From assembly GCA_009363875.1 (NCBI GenBank), contig CM018690.1:8420788-8484787 (forward strand): a DNA stretch of 64,000 nt, written 5' to 3'. The notes beneath the pieces were generated by a model. The model was not told the DNA's origin, ran no database searches, and worked only from the letters and a program-made list of their open reading frames with translations. How positions within the stretch are numbered: position 1 is the stretch's first letter; the number at the start of each line of letters is the position of its first letter. Shown here piece after piece: positions 35,289 through 45,922 of the stretch. The position numbers and the translations under genes were made by a program. Source of the DNA: Mikania micrantha (Eukaryota > Streptophyta > Magnoliopsida > Asterales > Asteraceae).

Positions 35289-37881
35289 TCTATACTAATA
35301 AAAAGAGTAGCAAATATGTCACGTTAATAATTGTTCTCTCATTTTCCCCCCTCTTTTTATTTTATATATTAAATACTCTCTTTTTCTCTCTTATTTAACA
35401 CTAATGATTTTAAATGATAAAATTATATAATTTATTACAAAAAATATAAATCTTTTTATTATAATAAATTATTAAAACTTTATAAATTGTGCAAAGATTT
35501 CAACCATCTTATTTTAATATATAATTTTATAATGTTTAAATATTTATTATTCATTATTTATATTTTTTAAATCTTTATTATTTCTTATTTCACCAATGAT
35601 TAATATAATATTAAACACATAAATTTTTACCAACACTATTAGTTTAGAACAAATAAAATTTATTCAATTAATGTAAAATTATTTTTTTGTATTTGTTTGT
35701 CTATTCTCTATGTGTGTAAATGTGTTTGAAACAAAGAGTACATTTAATATAATTTTTTATAACTTTGACAAATCTTGAGATGAAAGAGAATAAAACAATT
35801 TGATTAAACTATTTAAACTATTGTTTTATATTAATATTTATTTTACCTTTTTGTAGTTCATTTGATTTTATGGCTAGTTTATCTTAAATTTATTGTTGAT
35901 AAAAATTACAACATAAAGTGAGTTTAATTTATATTCAAATGTTTTCTTCGTCTTTGAGTGAAAACGTCTTTTAAATAGCACACAAAAAATATAGTTTCAT
36001 ATAAATATATCAACAAAACTACATCACAACATTTATTTTTTTTTATGGTTGACAGGTAATCATTTTATATGAAAATTTTTGAATATATTTTTATAAAGTA
36101 TCAAATTTTAGACAAAAATATAATGTTTTTTCTATTCAAATTTTATCTTATTATGATATTTTGTAATCAATGTTTAAAAACGCAATGTTAGTTTATTTGT
36201 AATATTTTTCTAGGCAACTTTTTTAGTTATTTAAAAAATATCAAATAAAATACAAAATTAAAATAAAAAAATCTATACTAACATTTTAGAAAAAAATAAA
36301 ACTTATGTTTTTAAAAGAATTTGTTTCATTTAAAAAGTGTTTTTTATAAAGTTATAAAGAAAAATTTATATAAGATGCGACTAAAAGTAAAAACGTTTAT
36401 AAAATAATTTCCGCCTTAACAACATTTTTTTATAAAATTATCTAACTTTTTCTTTAATGTTTAAAGAACCTTTTTGAAAATATAAGGGTTATTCATCGAA
36501 TAAGATTAGGAGTGAAAAATTTTCACATAAAAAAATAATATTTTAGTAAATAGAGTTATAATATACACTATTGATATTTTCTAATTATCATTGTGTATTT
36601 TCTTATTTATTAAATTATAATATTATAAATAAATATACTTGTCACCACTATATTTATTTTCGGATTTTAAAAATTAATTTAATTTAATAAATAAATAAAT
36701 TCAAGTCAAGTTTTTATATTAAAAAAATAGATTCATTTTTTTTAAATATTTATAAAATCTAGTCATGTCAAACAATTTTTTGCGATTAATAATTTTGAAA
36801 ATTCCAAATTGTCAAATCTCATATTTAAAGATTCCATTAATACTAACAAATAAATAACAATTCGATTTAATTAAAGCAGTTGTGTTGGAAAATTCAGTTT
36901 GAATTATCTCATTTGACATATTAAATTATAATTTACATTTTTGTTAACTATATTCTTTTAATTAAAAATTTCAACTAGTATAATCTTAGTTAAATATGTC
37001 GAAAGTAAACATATCATTTTTGTGTTAAAAATAGACTAAAACTTTAGGTTTCGCAAGAAAAAAGTTATTTTGCTTACTATTTATGCATATTAATTAGGGT
37101 TGACATTTTTTATTTTGGTTTCTATGTTGGTACAAACATAAAAGGTTAAATTTTAAAAATGAAATATCACTAATATTGCAAATATTAGTAAAATGTTAGA
37201 ATGTTTTTTCTTCATGATTTTATTTTAATATGTTTATAAATGATCACGTTAAGTATGATATTTGATCATCAAAACGTGGCATTCAAACAAAATGATACGA
37301 AAGAACATGTTTTGGTATATCTTTTTTAATAGTGATTTGTCATTTAACATTATTCAAATATTGTTTTTCCTATAATGCAATGACAAACATTATATGTTTT
37401 CTTTAAATCATCCTTTTTCTTTTATGTATATTCATCTTTTTGAAAAAAAACTTTTGATTTAACAAAATTATATCAAAATCTATTATATATAATTTTAAAT
37501 GTTTTCTATTTTATTTAATTTCATGTTTAGCTCATTCACTTAAATAAAGAGTTGTTTGAAATTATTAGATAGTTTCAAATTTTAAATTATTTTTTCGATT
37601 TTTACCTTAATATTTTTCAATCCAAAAAACCTGATGTGTATATGTATTTCCACTTTTACAAGAAAATGATTATTTTAATATTTGGATCAAATTTATTATA
37701 TTTCTTGATTCAATCTCAATAAAATTAAGTGTATTTTCTCATTTAACTTTATTATATAACATAACAAACAAAAATTTATCTCACACAATCATTTTACAAT
37801 TACAAAATCATAATTAGTAATTTGTATTATTTAATATAATTTTTTGACTCAGCTCGTGCAATACACGGGTGACTAACCTAG
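35289..37881 (+). mobile_element. Helitron H3, non-autonomous
   Basis: 5' end TCTATACTAATAAAAAG preceded by A (35288). 3' end has hairpin CTCGTG-caata-CACGGG, an 8 nt spacer and CTAG (37878-37881) followed by T (37882). Insertion is thus A|T with no duplication, as Helitrons do. The first 300 and last 250 bp are collinear with H1, so the two are one family. The 2.6 kb interior is extremely AT-rich and has no Rep/helicase motif, so it depended on an autonomous helper. Confidence 0.85.
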
Positions 37882-37916
37882 TGTTATTATAATAAAATAG
37901 AAAAAATTGTAAATAC

Positions 37917-37993
37917 TTGTTACACATATGTTAAATAATGATGTTTTTACATTGTGTAATGATAAAATTAAACATGTAACATATGTGTAACAA
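37917..37993. repeat. perfect 17 bp inverted repeat
   Basis: Arms TTGTTACACATATGTTA (37917-37933) and TAACATATGTGTAACAA (37977-37993) are exact reverse complements around a 43 nt loop, just after Helitron H3. Could be a small hairpin-forming element; no TSD seen. Confidence 0.85.
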
Positions 37994-38255
37994 ACGCATA
38001 CAACTTTTTTTTATTCATAACGTTTTATTTTGTTACAACAATATAAGTTACCTGAACACAAAAAAGTAAATTGAATGTTAAACAAGATTTTGCTGAGTAT
38101 TTTAAACTTAAGTGAGTTTTTGATTTATCCTTGCTACAAGGAAACAAATTAATGAAATACAAAGTAAAAAAGGTGGTACAAAACGTACATGAAACGACCT
38201 GTGTGGTTTTTCTAGTTAATGCAAAAAATGTATTTTAATCATATATTGTCTCACG

Positions 38256-38724
38256 CAATGTTTTAAAAACCGGTTCAATCGGAAGTCTTCAACTAATCCG
38301 GTACAAAATACTCCGGTATTATGCATGTTTCTTCGATCGATTGTGCCGACGGTTTAATCCGGTTTTACACGGTTTTACCGGTAAAACCGGTATTTCGGGT
38401 TTAAAAAAAACACAAAATTTAGGCTTTTAAGCGATTTTCGGCTTTTAAGCGATCGTGAACTTGATGCGTTTAAGACACCAATGTCATAATCCTATTATGC
38501 ACTATTGTTTAAATAAAATTTATTAGATTTTTTAGTGCTTTTAGATTGTTTTGGATGAATTTGAATACTTTTTGAATTGTTTTTAGATGAATTTGTATAC
38601 TTTTTGGAAACTTATTTGAGTATAAGTTGTATTTCTATAAAATTCTATGGTTAATTAGTGTGACAGGTTGAACCATTTTTAAGCTAAATCCGGTACATTT
38701 AAAATACCGGTTCTTAAAACATTG
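38256..38724 (+). mobile_element. hAT-type MITE (TSD gtctcacg)
   Basis: 469 bp, ends CAATGTTTTAAAAACCGG and (inward from the right) CAATGTTTTAAGAACCGG, with perfect 8 bp duplications gtctcacg at 38248-38255 and 38725-38732. CCGGT/ACCGG words recur inside. Same terminal family as 43874-44580. No coding capacity. Confidence 0.9.
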
Positions 38725-38935
38725 GTCTCACGCACGTTATTGGGTTCTTGATTCAAAAGGATTGCGTTTCTGAACTACAACATTATTTGTTTGATCGGTA
38801 GGTAGAGAGCGGTACGTGGGCACGTATGAAAGCGAAACACCACATGTACAATTAAACACTTCGATCAAAGTTGAACATTAAATAAGGCTCCCTCTATCTA
38901 TACATCACCTTCTTCTATCCATACATCAAGGCCCA

Positions 38936-39057
38936 CGTATACGGCCGTATAAGCCCTATACGGGCGTATATATATATATTTTTATTTTACGAAAATCAAT
39001 TTTAACGCTAGTTTTTTACGCTTTTATAACGGTATGTATTTATATAAGTTTGTAAGC

Positions 39058-39089
<32 letters not shown>

Positions 39090-39615
39090 CTTTAAACTTG
39101 CTTCGTTACGAAAATTGTTTATAAATTGGTATGACATATTTTATTTATTTAAAAAATGTTATGACTAAACTTGCATTAAAATAAACTGTATTACTATCTT
39201 TTTAAAAAACCGGTAAATTCATAATCGTTTGATTATATAAACTATTAAGGTAACAAAGAAATAAATACACAACCATATAACAACCACATAGATTACACAT
39301 AATCAAATAAGAAACAAATAAGTAATACACAACCACATAACATATAGAAATATATATGGTCAAACATAAATGAACTATATGCCTGTATAGGGCCTATATG
39401 TCGTATAAAAATGAACTATATGCCCGTATAGATCCTATACTGCCATATAGAAATGAACTATAGGCCCGTATAAGGCCTATACTACCGTATATAATGAACT
39501 ATATGCCCGTATAGGGCTTATACGGTCGTATATATAGTTTCACTTCAAACATGATACGTTAGTGGTAGCAGCTTTTGTTGGGTTGACTGACTTTATACGG
39601 ACCGTATAGGCACTA
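38936..39615 (+). repeat. CCGTATAGGGC minisatellite region
   Basis: About 43 bp units, consensus 'aaatgaactatatgcccgtatagggcctatac..ccgtata', repeat about four times at 39361-39535. Half-units flank the array at 38936-38970 and 39588-39625. Each unit carries two palindromic halves (CCGTATAG/CTATACGG). The interval 38980-39350 between them has a (TA)n tract (39058-39085) and no gene. Confidence 0.75.
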
Positions 39616-39890
39616 TACGACCGTATAGAAGACAGTCGGATGATGTCTCGCAATTGGGGGTGGTGTATGTTTAGTAGGACCCTAAAATAAAAGCACACAA
39701 TAATTTAACATGTTTTCATACGTACTATAACTAAGGTTTATGTTTTTTTAACAACGATTTTTTCTATCTTTTTTTTTAACGCACATTGGTATTATTGAGA
39801 CATATGCTCTTTGGTTAACTAAGGTTTATATAGGATCAGGTACTTTATTGACACATTTCAAAGCACACTTAATCTCACGTATCTGATCTA

Positions 39891-40663
39891 ACTATACTAA
39901 TAAAGAAAAATGTATTTCGTCATTTGTAATATTATTAGAACAATATTGGCACATGTCAATTTTATTTCAAATTCATTTAATTATCTCATATTAAATAACT
40001 TTCTCATATTAAATAATTATATATTTTCTTTCTTATTAAATAATTATAATGCTAATAACTAATAATAACAATTATCTTTTATTAGAATAAAACATTTAAA
40101 AAAAGTTTGTAAGCTATGAAATTTTTTAATACATAAATTTATTTGAAGTAAGAAATACTTTATTTTCATAAAATCAAAGTTATATAAAAATTTTTTCTAT
40201 AAAAATAGTTAAAATAAACTATAAACCAGAGTTTTTAAACAGTAATATTTTTATAAACCAATTTTTTTTAATTTATTTAAAAACCTAGGAAAAAAAGATA
40301 GAGAAAATTATACTTTTTATCCTTTTGTATAGTGCTATTTTTAAATTGAGTTGTTTAAATTTTAATTATTACATAAATTATATTTTACCTCTTAATATAT
40401 AAAAGTTAGTCTTTGATAAAAATACATTATAATTTTTTTAATATCCGTGACATTAAAGATAATAATTGTTACAAATCAAAAAGATTATATACAATTTGTA
40501 TAGTTATTAAAGTTTTTAATTATTGTTTTATTACTTAGAGTATTCATTAATATGTAAATTAATCATTTTATCTTAAAATATCCTTTTATAATTCTTAAAT
40601 TTTTATTAATAACGATTTAATATATTATATTAAATTCGTGCTATACACAGGGTAATAGTATAG
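39891..40663 (+). mobile_element. decayed Helitron H4
   Basis: The start ACTATACTAATAAAG is like H3's but has AC for TC. The 3' end shows a TTCGTG..TACACAGGG hairpin remnant and TATAG|T in place of CTAG|T. The interior is AT-rich with no protein motif. Ends are worn, so limits are approximate. Confidence 0.55.
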
Positions 40664-41481
40664 TAGAGAGTAATAAATTGAAGCTTGCTGCCCAAAAAAC
40701 TCACGCAAAAAAATGTGAATGAGACATATATTGTTTGTGTTCTTTCGTTTAGCATTTAACTTGTAACTAATAAAAACTAATTATACGAAAACTTTTGTTT
40801 ATGCTCGTTCATTAAATAAGAATTGAACTTGTTAACAGACGATTCACGAACACAAACGAACAAACAGTATTTAAAAAAAATAAAAATTCAATTTCAAACA
40901 TTAGACATAATTATCCTACATAAATATATAGTTAAACACTTGATATAAAAATAAAGATAAATATAATTATTTTAAAACAAAACAAAAGTTAAAAATAATA
41001 ACCATACTTGAAATTGCCCAAAGTAATGTTCGAATATCTTATGATGTTTTCAACAAGATATAAACTTTAAATGACAAAAATTGTAGCTCAAATATTACAA
41101 TAAAAGTTTAAAATTTAAAATTTACAAATGCAAAACATATCTAACGAATAAACATAAAAAAGATACGTAATGAACATAAAAGAGCATACTTAAGAACGAA
41201 TATAAATAACATATGTTTATGTTTGTTCACTTAACTAAACAAACGAAGTTTCTTGTTCATGTTGATTCTTTTATATACGAACAAACATAAATAAACTTTC
41301 TGTTGCATGATTCATGAACTGTTTAACAAACATTCATTTACAACCTAACTAAAACATATGCTTAAATTACTAAACTTGAACCACGAAATTGTAAACAACC
41401 CGTTCTAACTTTTAATTAAACCACCTGTACGTGTTCTATCAAGATTAACCCAACGGTTAATCTTATTATTATTATTCATGG
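40664..41481. other. no gene seen; GTTCGTTTAT-rich segment
   Basis: 40730-41340 repeats words like TTTGTTCATG, ACGAACAAACATAAA and CGTTCATTAAA in both orientations, as some hAT-type MITEs do. I could not find matched ends or a duplication. No coding evidence. Confidence 0.5.
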
Positions 41482-41489
41482 ATTGCAAG

Positions 41490-41870
41490 TAGAGGTGCAC
41501 AAACTGGTGACCAGTTGAAAACCGGGTATGAAATAACTGAATTAGTTAACCGGTCAAAGTTAGTAACCGGTTTTTACAATAATCTAGGTTAATAACCATT
41601 TTTTCAAGCTCTAAAACCGAAACCGATATAATAACCGAAACCAGTTAACGGAACTGGTTAACTGCCAAATAACCGATTTTTTACTGAGATGGACTAGATA
41701 GAAAACCAATGTGAAAAACCAGTTAATAACCGGTGGGTCTTTTGAAACCTCAAACCAGTCCTAAACCGTCGGGTACCAGAAACCTAAACTCAAGTCTCTT
41801 TAAAATCAATTTCTAACTGTTTACAAACTGATACCGGTTTGGATAACCGGTTTTCTTTGTGCAATCTCTA
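41490..41870 (+). mobile_element. hAT-type MITE (TSD attgcaag/attacaaa)
   Basis: 381 bp with ends TAGAGGTGCACAAA and (inward from the right) TAGAGATTGCACAAA. The 8 bp flanks attgcaag (41482-41489) and attacaaa (41871-41878) differ by two G/A changes. Interior rich in AACCGGT words. No coding capacity. Confidence 0.78.
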
Positions 41871-41934
41871 ATTACAAATTTACAAGTAAATGCATGGATC
41901 TATTAGTAAGGGTTTAACATAAAATATGAGATTA

Positions 41935-42218
41935 GGCTATCCACAGCGGTCACCCCACTGAAAATCCTTCCCACCGAAATTTCCGGCCACGTCATCACTC
42001 TACTGAAAACCTTAAACCCCCACAGTGGTCACCCTATTGAAAACCCTTCCCCACTATTTCATTGGACCAATCAGAAAGCGGGAAAGAGAGAAAGCTAGCG
42101 GGGAGCGGGGGCCGTGGAAGTGGTTTGGGCGGGAGCCGCTGGAGGGCGGTGTTCTCGCTGTTGGCCGCCGAAGTGGGCAACCCCACGGGAGGGGGCCGGG
42201 GGACCGCTGCACACGGTC
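41935..42218 (+). mobile_element. Harbinger/Tourist-type MITE (TSD TTA)
   Basis: 284 bp, strikingly GC-rich. Ends GGCTATCCACAGCGGTCACC and (inward from the right) GACCGTGTGCAGCGGTCCCC, flanked by TTA at 41932-41934 and 42219-42221. A 3 bp TTA duplication is the PIF/Harbinger rule. The left terminal block is partly repeated inside ('cacagtggtcaccctattgaaaaccc'). Open frames here on both strands come from GC content. Confidence 0.82.
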
Positions 42219-42221
42219 TTA

Positions 42222-42532
42222 AGACCCAAAACAACCCTTTCGTTGCTATCCTTGTCAGTAACTTAAGCCCAAGTCCAAACCTTAACAAGCCCAACATAAA
42301 TTACGTAGTTTTTTATATCAACAAATATGATAACGTAGGTGAATGGTGATAGAGTATCTATACAACCAGAATATAAATGAAAGACGAAAAAAACATCTTT
42401 AACAGAATAAACAAGCATGAGACGGAAAACTCATATTTAAACGACGTGTGGCAGCCATTAGAAGATAAGTTTGAGTATGTGGCACCGATGTTAACTATTG
42501 AACATGTTGTGTGTTAGTGTGTGTATACGGTT
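42222..42532. other. no gene seen
   Basis: About 310 bp of ordinary AT-rich sequence between two MITEs. Confidence 0.6.
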
Positions 42533-42796
42533 AGGGGAATGATCAATTGTTAACTATTTTTAATACGATAACCAAATAATTACATCTTATTACTTTGGGA
42601 CTCACATTAAAGTAAATTTAAATATGTAAGTTTTTTCATTTTTTTTATTAATGTAATTAATGTGGGCCCTATTTACATTATTTAAAAAAGACTACACATG
42701 TGGATTTACTTTAATGTGGGCCCTAAAGTAATAATATGTAATTATTTTGTTATCGGCTTATCGAAATAAGGAATGGTTAACAATTGAAACCTTTTC
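42533..42796 (+). mobile_element. inverted-repeat MITE, family A copy 1
   Basis: Ends AGGGGAATGATCAATTGTTAAC and (reverse complement of the right end) AAAAGGTTTCAATTGTTAACC. The interior is nearly palindromic: 'aaataattacatcttattactttgggactcacattaaagtaaa' pairs with 'tttactttaatgtgggccctaaagtaataatatgtaatta'. It folds into one long hairpin. A second copy lies inverted at 48361-48620. No TSD could be fixed in the TA-rich flank. Confidence 0.75.
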
Positions 42797-43865
42797 TATA
42801 ATATATATATATTGACGCCAGTGCCTGTGCTTATTTACTAATTTTATTTGCTTTATGTTTTTGTTTAATAAAGATGGATTTTCTATGAGTTGAACTTTAA
42901 TTAACCGCAATTACTGTTTTTGTTTATAACGCAGTTCAATAGAGTAATGAAATTATATCAATAAAGCACAAGGTCACCGAACAAATCTAAAAAGTAGTTT
43001 GTGTGGTTTCTCAAATCTAATAAATTTACGATGAAACAACGCCGCAATTAGCATAAAGGCTGCGAACCCATCGAAGAGATCTAGAACCATCAATATGATC
43101 ACAAAGCCTTGAGGTAGCATGGCCTTATTGTATAATTGCTGGATTGTAAAATACAACTTATAATATTGATTAATTAAATATTCTTTAAATTATTGCTGTT
43201 AAAAAAATAATGTTATGCATCAAAAATAAGTGTTGACTAATATGTTATATTAGCAAACTTTCATGTGCAATATATCTTTAATTTTTTACTAATAAATAAA
43301 AATAATATTAGACATGTGCATCACTGGAGGATCCATATTAGTAATAACTAGATGACGCTAAATCGTGCTTTGCCTCGCAAATTTAACATATTTGTTTCGT
43401 CATGATAATAAACTTCGTGATTATAAAACAAACCTATTTATGAGTCAAGTTAAAAACAATAATAAAAGAAAAATAAAATGGCATAAATTAACATATTACG
43501 CTAACATTATCTCTTGCCTTGTTTTAAGTATAGAAATAATATATGCAGCACATAACAAAAAAAAAATTAAGCCAATCAAAACCAAAAACTATTCATAATT
43601 TGATATTGTTTATATAGAAAATAATTTATCCATTGTTTTTCCTATTAGACAATAAAAATATTAAAAATTATATTTTGGAAATTAATTAATAATTTATTAT
43701 TTTCTTTGTTAATATTTACAAATTATTTCAATTATTTAATATATTTTGTAATTATTTTCTTTTATTTTTTTTAGTTATACTAAGCGTTTAATATTTCATT
43801 GTCCTAATTCTCTATAGTAAATGAGTTTTTAGCGTACAATATAATGAATAAGAAACATATTTACC
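42797..43865. other. no gene supported
   Basis: AT-rich. A 60-codon minus-strand frame at 42974-43156 has a hydrophobic centre (GFVIILMVLDLFDGFAAFML) that could be a fragment of a membrane protein gene. I do not recognise it, and there is no neighbouring exon or promoter. The rest shows nothing. Confidence 0.45.
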
Positions 43866-43952
43866 ATAATTAGCAATGTTTTTAGAACCGGACCGAACGT
43901 CGAACTGGTTACTGGCCGGACCGGTTGAATTGAATTCAAGAACTGGATGACA

Positions 43953-43953
43953 T

Positions 43954-43998
<45 letters not shown>

Positions 43999-44267
43999 GT
44001 ACTCAGTATATTCCACCATTAGCAAAGATAAGGTAGGCTCTGAGGAGAGTAAGATGTAGACAACCTTACTTCTACCCCGTAGCAATAGAGATGGTACTTT
44101 CAATGAGACCCCTGGCTTATGGTGCCTGATTAACCAACTAACCCAACGCTTTTAACGTTATTTTACAAAAATTAAGTAAAATAACGTTAAAATTAGTGCA
44201 ATTATACTTTTGCCACTGGAGGGTCGACACATATTACATCATATGAGCGCACCGCACACGGGGGCTT
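43953..44267 (-). mobile_element. SINE with (ATG)n tail inside hAT element
   Basis: Minus-strand retroposon. The tail is (ATG)n on its own strand (plus-strand ATC run at 43955-43998). It is preceded by GTCTACATCTTACTCTCCTC and GGTGGAATATACTGAGTA, the 3' module of a plant SINE group. The flanks AACTGGATGACA (43941-43952) and AACTGGATAACA (44268-44279) are a 12 bp duplication with one mismatch. The 5' head is less typical, with only a weak box B-like 'gtgtcgaccctc' near 44223, and it includes a hairpin. Confidence 0.7.
44150..44192. repeat. perfect 17 bp inverted repeat in SINE head
   Basis: Arms TTTTAACGTTATTTTAC (44150-44166) and GTAAAATAACGTTAAAA (44176-44192), exact reverse complements with a 9 nt loop. 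Confidence 0.9.
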
Positions 44268-44588
44268 AACTGGATAACAAAATAAATATATAAAAAATTC
44301 CAAAAAGTTTATAAAATTATAAACACATTTAAACAAACATAATTAATGTTCAATTAAACATAATCATTTTAAAAAATACAAGGTTTTTTTTAATGTTTAT
44401 TTGATTTTAGTTAAAAAAAAAACTTGAAATCCAATCCGACCAATTAACTGGTTCCCGGTCTGACCGGTAAACCGTTCAACCGGTTGGTTCCCTTGAGGGG
44501 GGTTCACATGTGGTTTTTGAGCCAGTTGGCCTCCAGTTCCCGGTCCGGCCGTCCGGTCTAGTCGGGTTATGACAACATTGATAATTAG

Positions 44589-45185
44589 TCTCAGATTGCA
44601 TAAGAGATTTGTTCCAATAAAATATATCCTCATCAGATCTATATTCAAACGTCTCCCTTAATATTAACTTCAAATAAGCAAAAGTAACTTTATCATCTAC
44701 AAACATATATCACTCATAAAATTTGTTCCATATGTGGGAACAAGACTCCAAAATAAGTGGTAGCTAGAAAAGCTAAAGGTTAGTGAAGAAAGAACCATAA
44801 TAAAAAGGGGTGGAAATTAAACATAATATCAATCACGGTTTATCAATGTCCAAAGAAGAGGGTGCACGCCTTCTTTGATTTGAGAGTAGCTCAATTAGCT
44901 TCTACCCCTCACGCCTTTAATTGGTTGAGTGGAAAATCTTAGTGTTAGAGGATTTTACAAGAAAGCTGAGTATATAACATCATAGCTAAAATAAAATGCT
45001 AGTCAACTATTGCCTAGGATCAAAAAACAAACGTGTCTAATATATAATATCTCATTCATCGACTCTCAAACGGACTACGACAATACGAGCGTGTAAAGTT
45101 TCAAGTATGACATTAAAGTGAGACGTTAGGTACCCCCATTGCTCATACCACTCAATGCATGTGTGCAAGTTAGGGTGCTTTAGAT
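44589..45185. other. no gene seen
   Basis: AT-rich with some mid-GC patches (44850-44940, 45050-45180). No frame, motif or paired repeat recognised. Confidence 0.55.
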
Positions 45186-45190
45186 CTTAT

Positions 45191-45627
45191 TGTTGGATCG
45201 ATTCCTTTGGTTCAGATTTAAACATGAATACGAAAACATGAATGAAATAGAGATTAGATGAAACCTGTGAATCCAGTGAATGCGTTGTTGATTCCAGACA
45301 TGATTCCTGAGATGATGATCTTGACCGGGTTCCCGTTTAGGGTGTATGGTGAGGATGGAGATGAGATGAGATAAGAAGGCTCGGTTATGGGGGGTTTCAC
45401 GAGTTCTCTTGTGAATGAGGAGAAAACGTGACTATGATGTTAATAATGAGTAACCTTTAATTAGGAGCCTTTAGTCTCTATTTATACACCTAAGGAGAAA
45501 CCCTAATTAGGATAAATAAGGATACTTACATCCATTAAATAATTATCTATCTGTTAGGGGTATTTAGGTAATTGATCTTATTTAATTAAATAATCATGAG
45601 GGCCATATTTAATTATTTAGTCTTACA
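45191..45627 (-). mobile_element. small solo LTR (TSD cttat)
   Basis: 437 bp with TG...CA ends: on the minus strand it begins TGTAAGACTAAATAATT and ends CGATCCAACA. Perfect 5 bp duplications cttat flank it (45186-45190 and 45628-45632). There is no internal region. Minus orientation is chosen because that strand has TATAAATAG (about 45477-45486) followed by a transcribed-looking leader. Size suits copia or another short-LTR family. A gene-like frame in the U5 part is discussed under rejected items. Confidence 0.85.
45475..45488 (-). promoter_or_regulatory. solo LTR TATA box
   Basis: GTATAAATAGAGAC on the minus strand, in the middle of the solo LTR and downstream of 'ccctaattagggtttctcc'. A good plant TATA context. 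It would fire leftward. Confidence 0.6.
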
Positions 45628-45632
45628 CTTAT

Positions 45633-45859
45633 ATATAAGGTCTCCACTTTTGTTAGCGTTAAACAAAACATTTTAACATAAGGGTCTTTGATTTAGAACC
45701 TCTCATTTATCAACCACTAACCCTTGACGTGATTATATTTTATAAAGCTAATTTGGTAAATGTTACAATTTTGTAGTTAACTAGTTGTTACCGATCAAGA
45801 AGCTTGTAACCAACAAGACTCAGGTGTGTTGGAGGACGTTACAAGAAATTAAGCTGATT

Positions 45860-45922
<63 letters not shown>

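Larger units (their letters stand above)
43874..44580 (+). mobile_element. hAT-type element with nested SINE (TSD ataattag)
   Basis: Ends CAATGTTTTTAGAACCGG and (inward from the right) CAATGTTGTCATAACCCG, with perfect 8 bp duplications ataattag at 43866-43873 and 44581-44588. Removing the SINE leaves about 380 bp rich in ACCGGT/GGTCCGG words. Terminal family shared with 38256-38724. No coding capacity. Confidence 0.88.

Noticed and set aside
42025..42349. Three long overlapping frames on both strands
   Set aside because: The GC-rich Harbinger-type MITE has few stop codons on either strand; frames cross its right end into flanking DNA.
42974..43156. 60-codon hydrophobic frame as a membrane-protein gene fragment
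   Set aside because: Short, no recognised family, no splice signals or neighbouring exon; hydrophobicity is easily produced by AT-rich DNA.
43812..43997. Frame starting with a run of 14 methionines
   Set aside because: Translation of the (ATG)n tail of a SINE.
45200..45420. Gene-like minus-strand frame ending MSGINNAFTGFTG with a GT donor-like site and an upstream TATA box
   Set aside because: It lies wholly inside a 437 bp block with TG...CA ends and perfect cttat duplications, so it is the R/U5 part of a solo LTR; there is no in-frame start in the expected position.
45191..45680. Extending the small solo LTR to TTTTAACA at 45680
   Set aside because: No duplication at that end; ending at TCTTACA (45627) gives perfect cttat on both sides.
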